A stretch of DNA of 64,000 bases, taken from Hypericum androsaemum. Lineage: Eukaryota > Streptophyta > Magnoliopsida > Malpighiales > Hypericaceae. Below are positions 1-9,846 of the stretch, in pieces. Under the pieces are notes generated by a model. The model saw only the letters and a program-made list of their open reading frames with translations, ran no database searches and was not told where the DNA came from. The DNA lies in contig OZ023183.1 in NCBI GenBank assembly GCA_963995505.1, positions 18,720,671 to 18,784,670 on the forward strand. Reading direction: 5' to 3'. How positions within the stretch are numbered: position 1 is the stretch's first letter; every line of letters begins with the position of its first letter. Made by a program: the position numbers and the translations under genes.

Positions 1-785
1 GTAATTTACCAAAAAGAAAGTAGAGTTTTGTAAGAGGAAAAAAGTAGAGTTTTGTTATAAAAAGAAAGGAAAAGTCCACATTAGTACCTTGTAGTTTGCT
101 CAATTATCAGAGATAGGTTTGTGGTTTCAAACTCATCAAGGAAGTCTCCTGTGGTTTCACGGACTCATCAATTAAAGGCTCGGATAGCTCTTCGAGCCTA
201 GTAACATCCTTGGAGCTTGCCAAATCAGAACGGTGTCATTTTTTGGCCTAGGTGGCACTCCACGTCAGATTAATTATTAACCCAAAATTACTGACATGGC
301 CTAGGTGGCACGCCGCGTAGGATTAATTATTGACCCAAAATTATTAACCCACATCAGAACGGCGTCCTCCTTCTTCTTCTTCCTCCTCCTTCCCTTTCTT
401 CCTTCTCCATTTTCTGATCTCAAAAAAATGGCAAAAAGGCAAGGTTCGAACCAATCTCCTTGAGACGGCGACCCAGAATCCCCTGTCAAAAAATCCACGA
501 ATCCCCTGTCAAAAAATCAATCTTAATCCCCTGTCAAGAACCCAAAAAAATCCTTCACCGACGAATCCTTCATCCCCTGTCAAAAACCCAAACTCACGAA
601 TCCCCTGTCAAAATCTCAAACCCATGAATCCTTCATCCCCTGTCAAAAATCCAAACCCACGATCCAACAACCAAGACACCAGGGGGAGGAGACGATGTGT
701 GGCCGGCTCCAACGACGTCATCGTCGTTTCCTCGGTCTCGACATTGGAGCAGCGACTTTGCCGACGAGTGGAGTTCGTCTAATTA
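1..785. other. Non-coding, repeat-rich left edge
   Basis: No gene is recognisable. Positions ~236-350 hold an imperfect direct repeat built around GGCCTAGGTGGCAC and TTAATTATT...ACCCAAAATTA. Such text with a CT-rich stretch (361-415) resembles the interior of a transposable element, but no matching second terminus lies in the window. The short minus-strand ORF at 301-498 has no protein-like features. Confidence 0.5.
478..655. repeat. Minisatellite, CCCCTGTCAA units
   Basis: The core CCCCTGTCAA recurs six times (about 480, 503, 528, 574, 602 and 637), followed by A-rich text such as AAAACCCAAA and often preceded by CGAAT or TTCAT. Spacing is irregular (23-46 bp), so this is a degenerate minisatellite rather than a clean array. 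Confidence 0.8.
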
Positions 786-3010
786 TTTTTTATAACCTTG
801 TTTGGATAGCAAAAAATTATTCTCGTGTTAATTGACGGTAGTTCAATAATCACATTGTAAATTATAGATGAATTAAGTATGACGACATATTACAAAGTTT
901 ATTTAAGAAAAAGCTACAGAGAAAATGCACTGTTAAATAATCGGTAGAAATTGGATCGTTTCCAACAAAAAAAAAAGAGGTTAAAAAATAAAATAAAAAG
1001 TATATCTGAGAAAAAAAAAAGAACACAAAATAATAAATGCGAGAAGTGAGGTACTCCGTTGATACAAGGAGATGCCTATTCGTGTTCCCGTGTGTGTGTG
1101 AGCTACCTACCGTAGGTGATTTTTGTCAGCTTTCCTTACTGCATTTGCTTTCGTGTTGAAGTAGCAGACTGGATAATGGAAGGGATTGCTTCAGTTGCTA
1201 GTGCCAAGAGCCAGATGCTCGGAAAGAAGCAAGGCAGGAACATTTACGTTAGAAGAATCCAGTTAGAGAATCTGCCAGATGCGCTTCTTCTGCACGTTCT
1301 GTCTTTCCTTCCAACAGAAAATGTTGTGCGAACCAGTGTCCTGGCCAAAAGATGGCGAAACTTTTGGAAGTTGGTCTCTCATGTTGACATAGAAGAGCTC
1401 GGAGAGGACATGTTGTATGACCTTCATGACTCTGAAGAAGAGCCTCCTGCAAGAGATTCCTTCATGAATTTTGTGGAAAGTGTACTGCTGAAGAGGGATT
1501 CTTCTAGCATAAACTATTTCACACTCACTCTGCGTACTCCGAGATGCATCCAGAATTAATAGTTGGATATTCGCCGCGCTCACTCATAAAGTTCAGAAGC
1601 TATTTCTGAAACTTAGGCAGATTCTTGACAAGGATTTTGAGTTGCCTTCCTGCTTGTTTACTTCTCAGTTTCTAACTCAGCTGAAAATAGAAATTATCTC
1701 AGATCTTAGATTTCCTCCTACGATTTTTCTTCCCAGACTTGAGGAGCTGGAACTATCATGTTTGACTTTTCCGGGACACAGTTCAGCAATCGGATTGTTC
1801 TCTGGTTGCCCAAACTTGAAGAAACTGAGCCTGAAAGATTGTGATTGGAGTGAAGTCAGAGCTATTTGCATATCTGCTCCCAGGCTCGAAGAGTTACTTA
1901 TAACTGAAATGATACCTTGCGACTCTCCAAGGGCTCCTCAAGTTGTTATTTTTGTAGAAAATCTCAAGCACTTTTCCTTGAGAGGAGACCTCATCAATGA
2001 CTATTTCTTATACTCGCCCGCACTAATATATGGTTCCATAGACTTCTTTTCGACAGATGATAGCAGAAGTCAGAGAGAAGTTGCATTCGGAGTGCACATG
2101 CTTCTATGGCAGCTTGCTGGTGTCAAAAGTTTATCAATATCACCCAACACTGTAAAGGTAATTTTTTCCAACCAGTTATAGAGCTGTTTACTTTCACCTT
2201 GTTGCTTTTCTTTCTAACCTCCAAAGTTCCGCTACTATTATCCTTGTCATAGGTTCTTGATTGGGCCAAAGATCTACTTGCGCATTTACCGTCCTTTCGA
2301 AGACTGGATAACCTCTATGGAATTGAGTCAGCCACGAGCTTTCCTTCCGAGGCATTGTTGACCATACTCCGAAAGTCACCTCGACTTGGTTTGCTTGATT
2401 TTGATCGGATAAATCTTAATTAAGTCAATGCTTCATCTTTTAGCCTGCTGCAGTATCGTCCTCCTGGCTTATGTATCTAGCATTTTTCACCGTTCGCTAG
2501 GGCTTTGCTTTATCAGAGAACTTCAAAGGGACACCAATAATCAACCCCGTACCTTCTTGCTTCTCAACACATCTCAAGACCATCAGGATCAAGAACTATT
2601 CTCAGACTGACGGGGAGTTGTACATTCTGAGTCAGTTGCTTCGCGCTGGAAGCGTCCTAAAGAAAGTGTATATCTCGACTCTCGAGTTAAAAAAAGATCG
2701 GATGCCATATTAAGGCTGTGCAGACAATCACGGAATTGCCAGATCATTCTCTCCTGCTCCTCAGTAGAGTTTGAAATTAGCAATGTGGATTGAGCTGCAA
2801 TTCTGCAATCGGCAAACTAATTTACCGCCTTTTGCTTCCATCGTTCACCTTTAGATAGAGCTAAATGTAAATGCACTGCATATTTTGGATTACCGGCCAC
2901 ATCTATTATTTTGGTTGCTTTACATTTTCAGTATTGGAACAATTTAAGTGTGAGCCCTAAACCATCGGTTCAAATTTTGGAAAATCTGTTTAAGCAAAAA
3001 ATTGTATTTA
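786..3010 (+). repeat. Segmental duplication, copy 1
   Basis: The similarity to 14.0-17.0 kb is not limited to the F-box gene. Upstream text (AATCACATTGTAAATTATAG, then GAATTAAGTATGACGAC) and downstream text (TTAAGTGTGAGCCCTAAAC) occur in both copies in the same order and orientation. Copy 2 carries about 0.8 kb of extra DNA just upstream of the start codon. The large Mutator-like element lies between the copies. Confidence 0.8.
1176..2793 (+). pseudogene. F-box/LRR/FBD gene, copy 1 (decayed)
   Basis: F-box/FBD proteins are substrate receptors of SCF ubiquitin ligases. The chosen start (1176) begins MEGIASVASAKSQ. An intact F-box follows at residues ~29-66, beginning LENLPDALLLHVLSFLPTEN and containing VRTSVLAKRWRNFWKL. 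Compared with copy 2 at 15.1 kb, about 2 bp are missing near 1535, so the frame ends at 1557. The LRR part resumes in another frame at ~1555-2157 (FLPRLEELELS, CPNLKKLSLKDCDW). A GT-AG intron lies at 2158-2252, and the next exon (VLDWAKDLLAHLPSF) hits a stop at ~2421. The FBD-like tail runs from 2501 (SENFKGT, LLRAGSVLKKVY). The frameshift and stop make it a pseudogene, although the isolated F-box segment could still be translated. Confidence 0.85.
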
Positions 3011-3514
3011 GGTGCACTCATTTAGTCAAAACCACATAATATGTGGGTACTATTATATGTTAGTATATTAATTAATCCAAATTTGAATAGGATGATGACC
3101 GGGTTGATGATAAGCAATATTAAAACAGAAATGTACCAAAGAACCAGCCCGATTTGACCATGTAGCCAGATTTTTTCCATTTTGTAGTTTCTAAGATAGC
3201 GATTACATTGTTTTAAATGAATATTTATTGAAAGAACCAACCCTAATTTAGAGGAGTCCTATACAAACTAAACAAGAATAAAATCAAAGTTGAGTGGTTA
3301 CGATAAAAAAGATATCGCTCTCCAATTGCTAAACGGCAAAGTCTTCGATTATTCCCTTCGACTTTTGTGGTTGGGCCGCATCTTTTGGTTATTGGATCTT
3401 TCTTGATCCGAATGAGCCATCGGTGGGCTAATGCAAATATCAAAGCCCATAAGAACAGGTCCAGGATCTGAAACTGGGCCCACCGGTGACCTTCCTTACC
3501 TGTCTCCAAGACGG
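3011..3514. other. Intergenic spacer left of the Mutator-like element
   Basis: No gene or RNA is recognisable. The stretch ends at the target duplication of the Mutator-like element. The minus-strand ORF at 3243-3674 runs across the element boundary and into its terminal repeat, so it is not a real gene. Confidence 0.5.
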
Positions 3515-3522
3515 TTAATAGT
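3515..3522 (+). repeat. Target-site duplication TTAATAGT (left)
   Basis: The 8 bp immediately before the left GGG end of the Mutator-like element; identical to 13588-13595 in direct orientation. Confidence 0.92.
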
Positions 3523-3797
3523 GGGTTTTTTTCCTGAATGGTGTTACTATTCACCATTTTTTGTGAAAAAAGCGTCTGATTTGAAAGTATTGCGGGGACG
3601 GTGTCCACGTGGCACGGACGCCGAAAAAAGTCGGATCTTGGGCCAAGATCCGACTTTTTTTGTCGGATGACCAAGATCCGACTTTTTTAGTCTGATATAT
3701 CATCCGACTAAAAAAGTCAGATCTTGGTCCAAGATCCGACCGTTTTTGTCGGATGACCAAGATCCGACTTTTTCTGTCGGATCTTGGTCGATAATCC
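3523..3797 (+). repeat. Left terminal inverted repeat with nested palindromes
   Basis: Inverted match to 13343-13587. The outer ~120 bp (including TATTGCGGGGACGGTGTCCA) are almost unchanged. The inner part is made of alternating AAAAAGTCGGATCTTGG and CCAAGATCCGACTTTTT units that form head-to-head palindromes capable of stem-loops. TIRs carry transposase binding and cleavage sites in this superfamily; the actual binding site cannot be read from sequence. Confidence 0.93.
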
Positions 3798-3949
3798 TAT
3801 TCGCTATAAAGTGGATTTCCGAAGGATATCGAGATCCAACTATAACAAGATCCAACAAAAAAAGTCAGATTTCGGTCGGTATAAACACCAAAATCCGACT
3901 TTTTCCGTCACTCACACTCCCGTCCCCGACATAGCCTTCCCGTCTGTCC

Positions 3950-4215
3950 CGCTCGCCTCGCCGCTCCCCGCTCCCCGCTCCCTGCTCCCCGCTCCCCGCT
4001 CCCCGCCCCCGCCCCCGCCCCCCGCCCCCGCTCCCCGCTCCCCGCCCCCGCTCCCCGCCCCCCGTCCCCGCTCCCGCTCCCCGCTCCCGCTCCCCGCTCC
4101 CCACTCCCCGCCCCCGTTCCCCGCTCCCCGCCCCCCGCTCCCCGCCCCCCGCCCCCGTCCCCGCTCCCCATCCCCCGCCCCCGCTCCCCGCTCGCCGCTC
4201 CCGCTCGCCGGCTTG
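3950..4215 (+). repeat. C-rich low-complexity tract (CCCCGCTCCC-like)
   Basis: About 265 bp composed almost only of CCCCGCT, CCCCGCC and CCGTC units, with nearly all G on the minus strand in runs of 3-6. The minus strand could form G-quadruplexes and the plus strand i-motifs. It lies between the left TIR and the PMD gene, in its promoter or 5' leader. The proline/serine/arginine-rich ORF across it is a composition artefact. Confidence 0.85.
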
Positions 4216-4255
4216 CCCGCCTCTCGGTCCGGCCCCCGACGTCGTATTAGGTAAA

Positions 4256-4395
4256 TTTTTTAATTAGTTAATTTTTTAATTAGTTAATTGTGAATGTTAG
4301 TTAATTGGTAAATTGGTGATGTTAGTTAATTGGTTAATTGTTGATGTTAGTTAATTGGTTAATTGTTGATGTTGGTTAATTGTAATTTGTAGATA
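4256..4395 (+). repeat. AT-rich tandem repeat, TTAATTG units
   Basis: GATGTTAGTTAATTGGTTAA and close variants recur about four times with a period near 27 bp, directly after the C-rich tract and before the GGTCCGACC block. Non-coding. Confidence 0.75.
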
Positions 4396-4409
4396 ATTGG
4401 TTAAAAAAA

Positions 4410-4670
4410 ATTTGGTCCGAATGGTGCGACCAAAATTTCGGTCTGACCGGTCTGGCCAAAAAATTGATCAGACCAAATTGACCAATTTATGGTCCGACCG
4501 GTTTGACCGAAAAATGGTACGACCAGTTTGACCGAAAGATGGTCCGACCAGTTTGACCGAAAGATGGTCCGACTGGTTTGACCGAAAGATGGTCCGGCCG
4601 GCCAGTTTGACCAAAATAAGGTCTGAGTGGTTTGACCGTTAAACAATGTGACCGTAATATGGTCTGTAAT
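4410..4670 (+). repeat. Left subterminal repeat block (GGTCCGACC...TTTGACC)
   Basis: Units such as GGTCCGACCGGTTTGACCG are repeated with a ~25-bp period, most regularly at 4490-4600, with degenerate versions on each side. The block ends ~130 bp before the PMD start codon. A block of the same motif in inverted arrangement lies at 12640-12870, upstream of the transposase start. Paired short-motif blocks near both promoters suggest protein-binding sites; that is inference. Confidence 0.8.
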
Positions 4671-4801
4671 AACGCTATTTTAATTAATTTTTTGATTAAT
4701 GTTCTAATTGTTCAATGTTTAACATTGTTGGATTTGCTAAGTTTGTTAATATATTGGTAAGTTAATATAATGTTCTAATATGTCTATTGTGTTGTTTAGA
4801 T

Positions 4802-7633
4802 ATGGATGCACAGCCATACGGGCATCTTCTAGGGAATGGAGGACCCTTAGATACGTCGGTATTAGTGCACCAGGACGTGTGGAACCGTGAGGTTCGTGAA
4901 GGGATTAACGATAATCAGGACACATTGTTGAAGATACACCGACGGAAATGGACGGTGTCTCATGTGCAGAACGAGACCTTTATAGCCTATATGAAGGAGG
5001 CAGGTTTCTGGGATGTGTGGTGTATTGGCTGGGTCGTTCTCGAAACAGCATTTGTTACAGCCTTGGTGAAGCGGTGGCGGCCCGAGATCCATACGTTCCA
5101 TATGCCTGTGGGTGAGATGACAGTTACTCTTCAGGACATTGCTGTGTTGTTCGGGCTTCCTATCGATGGTCACCCAGTAACAGGGTTGCAGACACCTCCT
5201 GATTGGCACGAGTTCTGCGTACGCCTATTTGGTAGTAACCCGGCAGATACCCCTGGAATGGTTTGGAAAAACCAAATTGCCCTTAAATGGTTCGAGGACC
5301 ATTTTGACCCTGCTACTATCCCAATTGATGCTGGTGATGAGGTCGTAAAACGATATGTTCGAGCGAATATATTGCGACTTATCGGATGCATTCTTTTTCC
5401 CGAGTCTAGTGATGCCAGGGTGAACACATACTGGTTGCCACTTCTAGAGAATGTAGAGGCAATTGGTTCTTACAGCTGGGGTAGTGCGTGTTTGTCACAC
5501 ACGTACAGCCATTTATGTAGAGCCACAAGCTCGACACGTTCACTTATTGCCGGGGCGATGACGCTAGTATGTATGTGGGCTTGGGAACGGATCATCCCAA
5601 ATCGTCCGATTTTGTTCAATCCGGCAGTGCAACAACCTGGGCAAGCACTGGGCATCAGGTACAAATTATTACTTAATGCGCTGTAGCCGCTGATTAACCT
5701 TATAGACTTGACGTGATATTTTTATGTCACTGTACAGGTGGAGTGGAAAATTTAACAGAGCGGCCAGCAAAAAAATAACAACCGTATCTGTTTACAGACG
5801 CAGGTTGGATGAGCTTAGAGAATCAGATGTAAGTAATTTGTTTATTAAATTTTAATGAATAGTTTTGACTTAAATCATACTGTGTTGCATACATATAACC
5901 ATGACCATTTGGACGAGCTACGACTGTGTGCATTTGTTACAGGTTGTATGGATGCCGTATAACGACGAGATTCTTAGCAATCTCCCGACAATATGCCATC
6001 GTGATTGTGGCTTATGGTTGGCACGAGTCCCGTTGATATGCTTTTTGCATGTGGAGTGGCATTATCCTGATCGGGTGTTACGACAGTTCGGATTACTCCA
6101 GGGTATTTCGGCTAGCCCTGAGATCGATGAGGCGACACATAGTGCGGTGGATGGTCGGGGTCAGGCTGGCCAAAATTGGAATGCTATTTACGAAGGCCAT
6201 GTGAAGATCTGGGTGGAATTTCGGACAAGATATGTGTATCACGGAGTACCTACATCGCCGTATATCCATTATCATGATGGATATATGGATTGGTACAGGA
6301 AGATTACTCGGCGATTCATCAGCCCTGCTAGCGCAATGTTACACATGAGTGTAAGTCAATTTAGCTATGTTAAATAAAGATGTTGTCTATTTTAATTTTA
6401 ATAGCGATGTTCCACAATGCTAATGATAATAAAATTTTATTTGTAGGCGGATGTTGTTGAGCATATACGCCACAGGTCTTCAGACATTTCAGAAATTCAG
6501 AATTTGTCGCAGGTTGTACTTGGGTTCGCCGGCGAGCAAAGACGGTACCTAGGTCTCCGCGACAGCCAGCCACCTGTGGGACTGGCGGAGCACATGACAT
6601 ACGATCTTCCTCAATCAGAGAGGGTATCTGTCGTGAGACGCAAAACCACCCTTTTCAACAAGCGGCAACCAATACCCCGGCCTGAGCCCGTACCTGGTTA
6701 TCAAGTGGAGCCCATGGTCTGGGAAGATTATCGGTCGAGATCGCAGATTCCAGCAAACACAGTGACGTCTCTCAGCATGGATACCTCCGCCTCTCATCCA
6801 TTCTCCCAGCACACAGATTTTGGCACCCCCAGTTCCGCTTCCCAGCCGTCCCACCAGCACTCGAGTTACGGCCTAGCCCACACTGGGGTGCCGCATTCTC
6901 AGCTGTTTACTCCCCCTAGGCAGAGGTATTTGTTTATCTTAATTTGTGGTATTAATTATGAATTTTATTACAATATGTTCAATTGATTTGATTTCATTAT
7001 TATATAAATTTTTGGGTTTGTTATTAGGGGTGTTCTCATTGGAGACGGTACAACGGCAGCTAGGTCTGTGCAGCCGTTTTCTTATGAACTGGGCCCTTCC
7101 GGATCGGGTTTCGGCGTCGCCCCCTCCGCTGCTCATCCATTATTCAGGGAAAATATATTTGGTTGGCCCCAAACTGGGGCTCATACGTCCGATACGCAGT
7201 CCAGTTTTGGTTTGACCCGGTCTGGTGTACAGACATCCCAACTATTTGAGACACCTACACAGAGGTTGGTTCTCTACAATTTGATGTGTGTAAATTATGA
7301 ATTTTATTTAAAAATTTTGAATTGATTGTATGGCTTTATTGTGTTGATAACATAATTTGTTGATTTTGATAAATTTGTATGATATTTTATAATAGGACTT
7401 CGCCACGTGATACTACAACTCATGGTAGTGGTGACTCTTCATTTGACGATCCAATCGATTTTGAGGATGAAGAAATACCTCTGGTCCGGCGTCAGCCTAA
7501 TCGGGGAGCTAGAGAGGCTGGTGTGCGATGTTTTACAGGAGGACACCTGAATGTGCCTGGAAAGGGAAAGGGGAAGGCGAATGCTCACGCAGATAAGCAT
7601 CAAAAGGAGAAGCCTCAGAAGAAGAAGAAGTAG
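4802..7633 (+). CDS. Plant mobile domain (PMD) protein encoded by the Mutator-like element
   Basis: Six exons, all with GT-AG junctions: 4802-5658, 5738-5828, 5943-6350, 6447-6925, 7028-7264, 7396-7633. Joined, they give an uninterrupted 769-residue frame with matching phases at every junction. The start MDAQPYGHLLG is the first methionine after an AT-rich leader. Residues ~35-445 form a plant mobile domain; visible landmarks are MPVGEMTVTLQDIAVLFGLP, the exon-2 junction giving RWSGKF, WMPYNDE, and a region ending YMDWYRKITRRF. The rest is low-complexity (Ser/Pro/His-rich, SQLF repeated twice), with an acidic patch and a lysine-rich tail (KPQKKKK), suggesting nuclear location. Cellular PMD proteins (MAIN, MAIL1) act with PP7-type phosphatases in gene expression and transposon silencing, and PMD genes are known inside plant transposons. 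Its role in the element is unknown. Confidence 0.88.
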
Positions 7634-7931
7634 TTTATGCTTCTGTACTAGACATTCGTTGGATGCTTTTATGACTGTATTAACTTCACTTTTTTTATGA
7701 TTTGTGTTTTAGTTCTCGAAACTTTTCAAACGTTATACCTTTCTAGATAAGTATGCCGTCAAGATATTAAACAAAGTACGGTATAAGGAAATACGACATG
7801 ACAAAACTAAGAAGTGCAATACTAAAATAGGATGACAACAATCTGAAATAACAGATAAAAAAAATGTCTTTATGTTTCTCAACACGTTGTCACAATTCTC
7901 ATCAGAATTTCCGGTAGGGACATATTTGCCA
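7634..7931. other. Convergent intergenic space between PMD and OB-fold genes
   Basis: Short AT-rich space where the PMD gene (plus) and OB-fold gene (minus) converge tail to tail; it must hold both 3' ends. No further ORF with protein-like features was seen. Confidence 0.5.
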
Positions 7932-9668
7932 CTATTCCTTGAAAACTCGTTTAACATTCTCGTGATCAACACTGAAATGTATTCGATTTTCTTCATACGA
8001 GACATAAATCTGTTCAAAAAATACTTAATTAGGTCAATGATTATATTAAAATAATTTACTGACGACGATGTAATGATAATATAAGCTTACATCTTTCACT
8101 AGCAACACACATCCATCACAGTAGGTACTCTCAATGTCTTGTAAACTTCCCGTGATTTCGCCAGTAGGATCCTTCATAAATTTATAGATATGAAGTCTTT
8201 GATAATTAAAAAATATGATTAAGAAATAAATAATATATTATAATATAATACCTGAAAAACTGCTCGGAAACTATTGCCGTATACATGTTTCTTCTTTTTC
8301 ACGTACATAACCATCTGCAAGTCTCTTAGTTAACAATAACATTACTTGCAAATTGCAAAATTTTCATATATGTACAAATGTTACCTGTGGAATTGTGATG
8401 CTTTCAGAGATTGTTTTTACATCCTCAATAGATACTCCATCAACGTTAGCTCCATACATCAAACCTAAAAAATTTAAAAATTAGATACTCCATAAATGTA
8501 AGTAACAAGTATGTATAAGTATTTTCGTAATACCGTGAGATAGAACAAATTCAATAGCTGTTGTCCATGGTTCATTGTTGAAAATGTCATTGGCTTTGCG
8601 GTCTGCTTCAGCTCGTATGGCTTTCCTTCGAAGGGCTGATTTAGCTTCAGCTTCCTTTTTATGCAGCTCTAACCTCTTTTGTTCTTGGAGCCACTCAAAG
8701 GCCTCTAAGCCATATAGTGCCTTCAAATCGGCACCACGTCCCTCAGGATATGGTGCTGGAGGATAAGGACGACGACCATCATAGGATGGTGCTGGACGAG
8801 TTTGTTCTTGGGAATCTTCATCAGATTCTCCATTTTTCTTGAACACTTTGACCACGTTCTCATCAGTAATGCTAAATAATTTGTTGTTCGGGTATGGGGA
8901 CGAGTCAACTTTTACCTGTTGAAGAACCAGAAAATCAGTAAACAACTATCTGGGACTATTGAGAAAAAAAAAAAGGATATGCTCACATTTTTAAGATACA
9001 ACACACATCCAGCTTCAACAAGACCGGTAGAGTCATTTATGGTACTAGTAATACTGCCTGTAGAATCCTGTAATATATTAAAAGTTTAAAAATTTTCTCA
9101 CATAACATAAATATGTAAGAATAAATAAAATTCTTTTAATTGTACCTTTAATGTCGCAAGTGCGCCAATTCCGACACGCTGAAAACGGGTCACCTCTACA
9201 ACCATCTACAAGCAAATACAAAATACTTGTTATAAAATTGACTATGATGCTAACTCAAATTAAAGGATAATGTAAAATTTCTTACCGACATAACTGTAGT
9301 ACCACTATAGGTATTTTTGAAGCTCTGAATACTTGTTCCTTTAAAACAGGTTCCTATCATCATCCCTGTAAAATAAATTAAAATTTAATAAAAATATTAT
9401 GTGATCCAATATAGAAATACGGAATACCTTCAACTGTCAAAAAGTCCATGGCTCTACTCCACGGTTCTGGATCTCGCTTGACAAGCTTGTAATAACAGTT
9501 GCTTTTGGTAGGTTTCTGAGGAGGGGCTTCTGATCTATCGTTGGATGGCCTCTGTAATCGTTTGAAAATATACCCAAACTTAGAACCACATAGAGCATTC
9601 CAATCGATTTGAGGATGCTCCGGCTCTTCGTCATCATGTGCGATTGGCTCTTTGCCACTTCTCCTCAT
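7932..9668 (-). CDS. Two-unit HROB-like OB-fold protein carried by the Mutator-like element
   Basis: Nine exons on minus: 9668-9428, 9365-9286, 9205-9146, 9067-8987, 8915-8534, 8464-8385, 8314-8252, 8171-8091, 8009-7932. Joined, they give an intact 381-residue frame with consistent phases and GT-AG borders. The protein is an internal duplication. Unit 1: DPEPWSRAMDFLTVEG, then TRFQRVGIGALATLKDSTGS, GCVLYLKNV, LFSITDENVVKVF. Unit 2: NNEPWTTAIEFVLSHG, then KDPTGEITGSL, GCVLLVKD, IHFSVDHENVKRVF. Corresponding exons have equal or near-equal lengths (80/80, 60/63, 81/81 nt). The pattern LKDxTGxI...GxVLxLKxV...NxVxVF resembles the OB-fold of plant homologous-recombination OB-fold (HROB/DUF4539) proteins; animal HROB recruits the MCM8-MCM9 helicase. 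Between the units is a Pro-rich stretch and a charged helix (EQKRLELHKKEAEAK). An upstream non-coding exon is possible. The family call is from memory of motifs. Confidence 0.78.
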
Positions 9669-9846
9669 TGGCACACCTGAACAATTATGACAATAAACAT
9701 TTACATAAAATGTGTAATGCGTCATTATTCTGCTAAGATAGAGTAACTTAAACTTCAGACTGTTACAAAGAAACTCAACACAACCCACATAGAGTTTCAC
9801 AAAATATTACAAAGTACAATCCTTTTAGTTCAAAATTAATTACAAT

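Noticed and set aside
3784..4254. 156-codon proline/serine/arginine-rich ORF
   Set aside because: It is a direct translation of the C-rich repeat tract; the opposite strand gives an equally long glycine-rich ORF. No domain.
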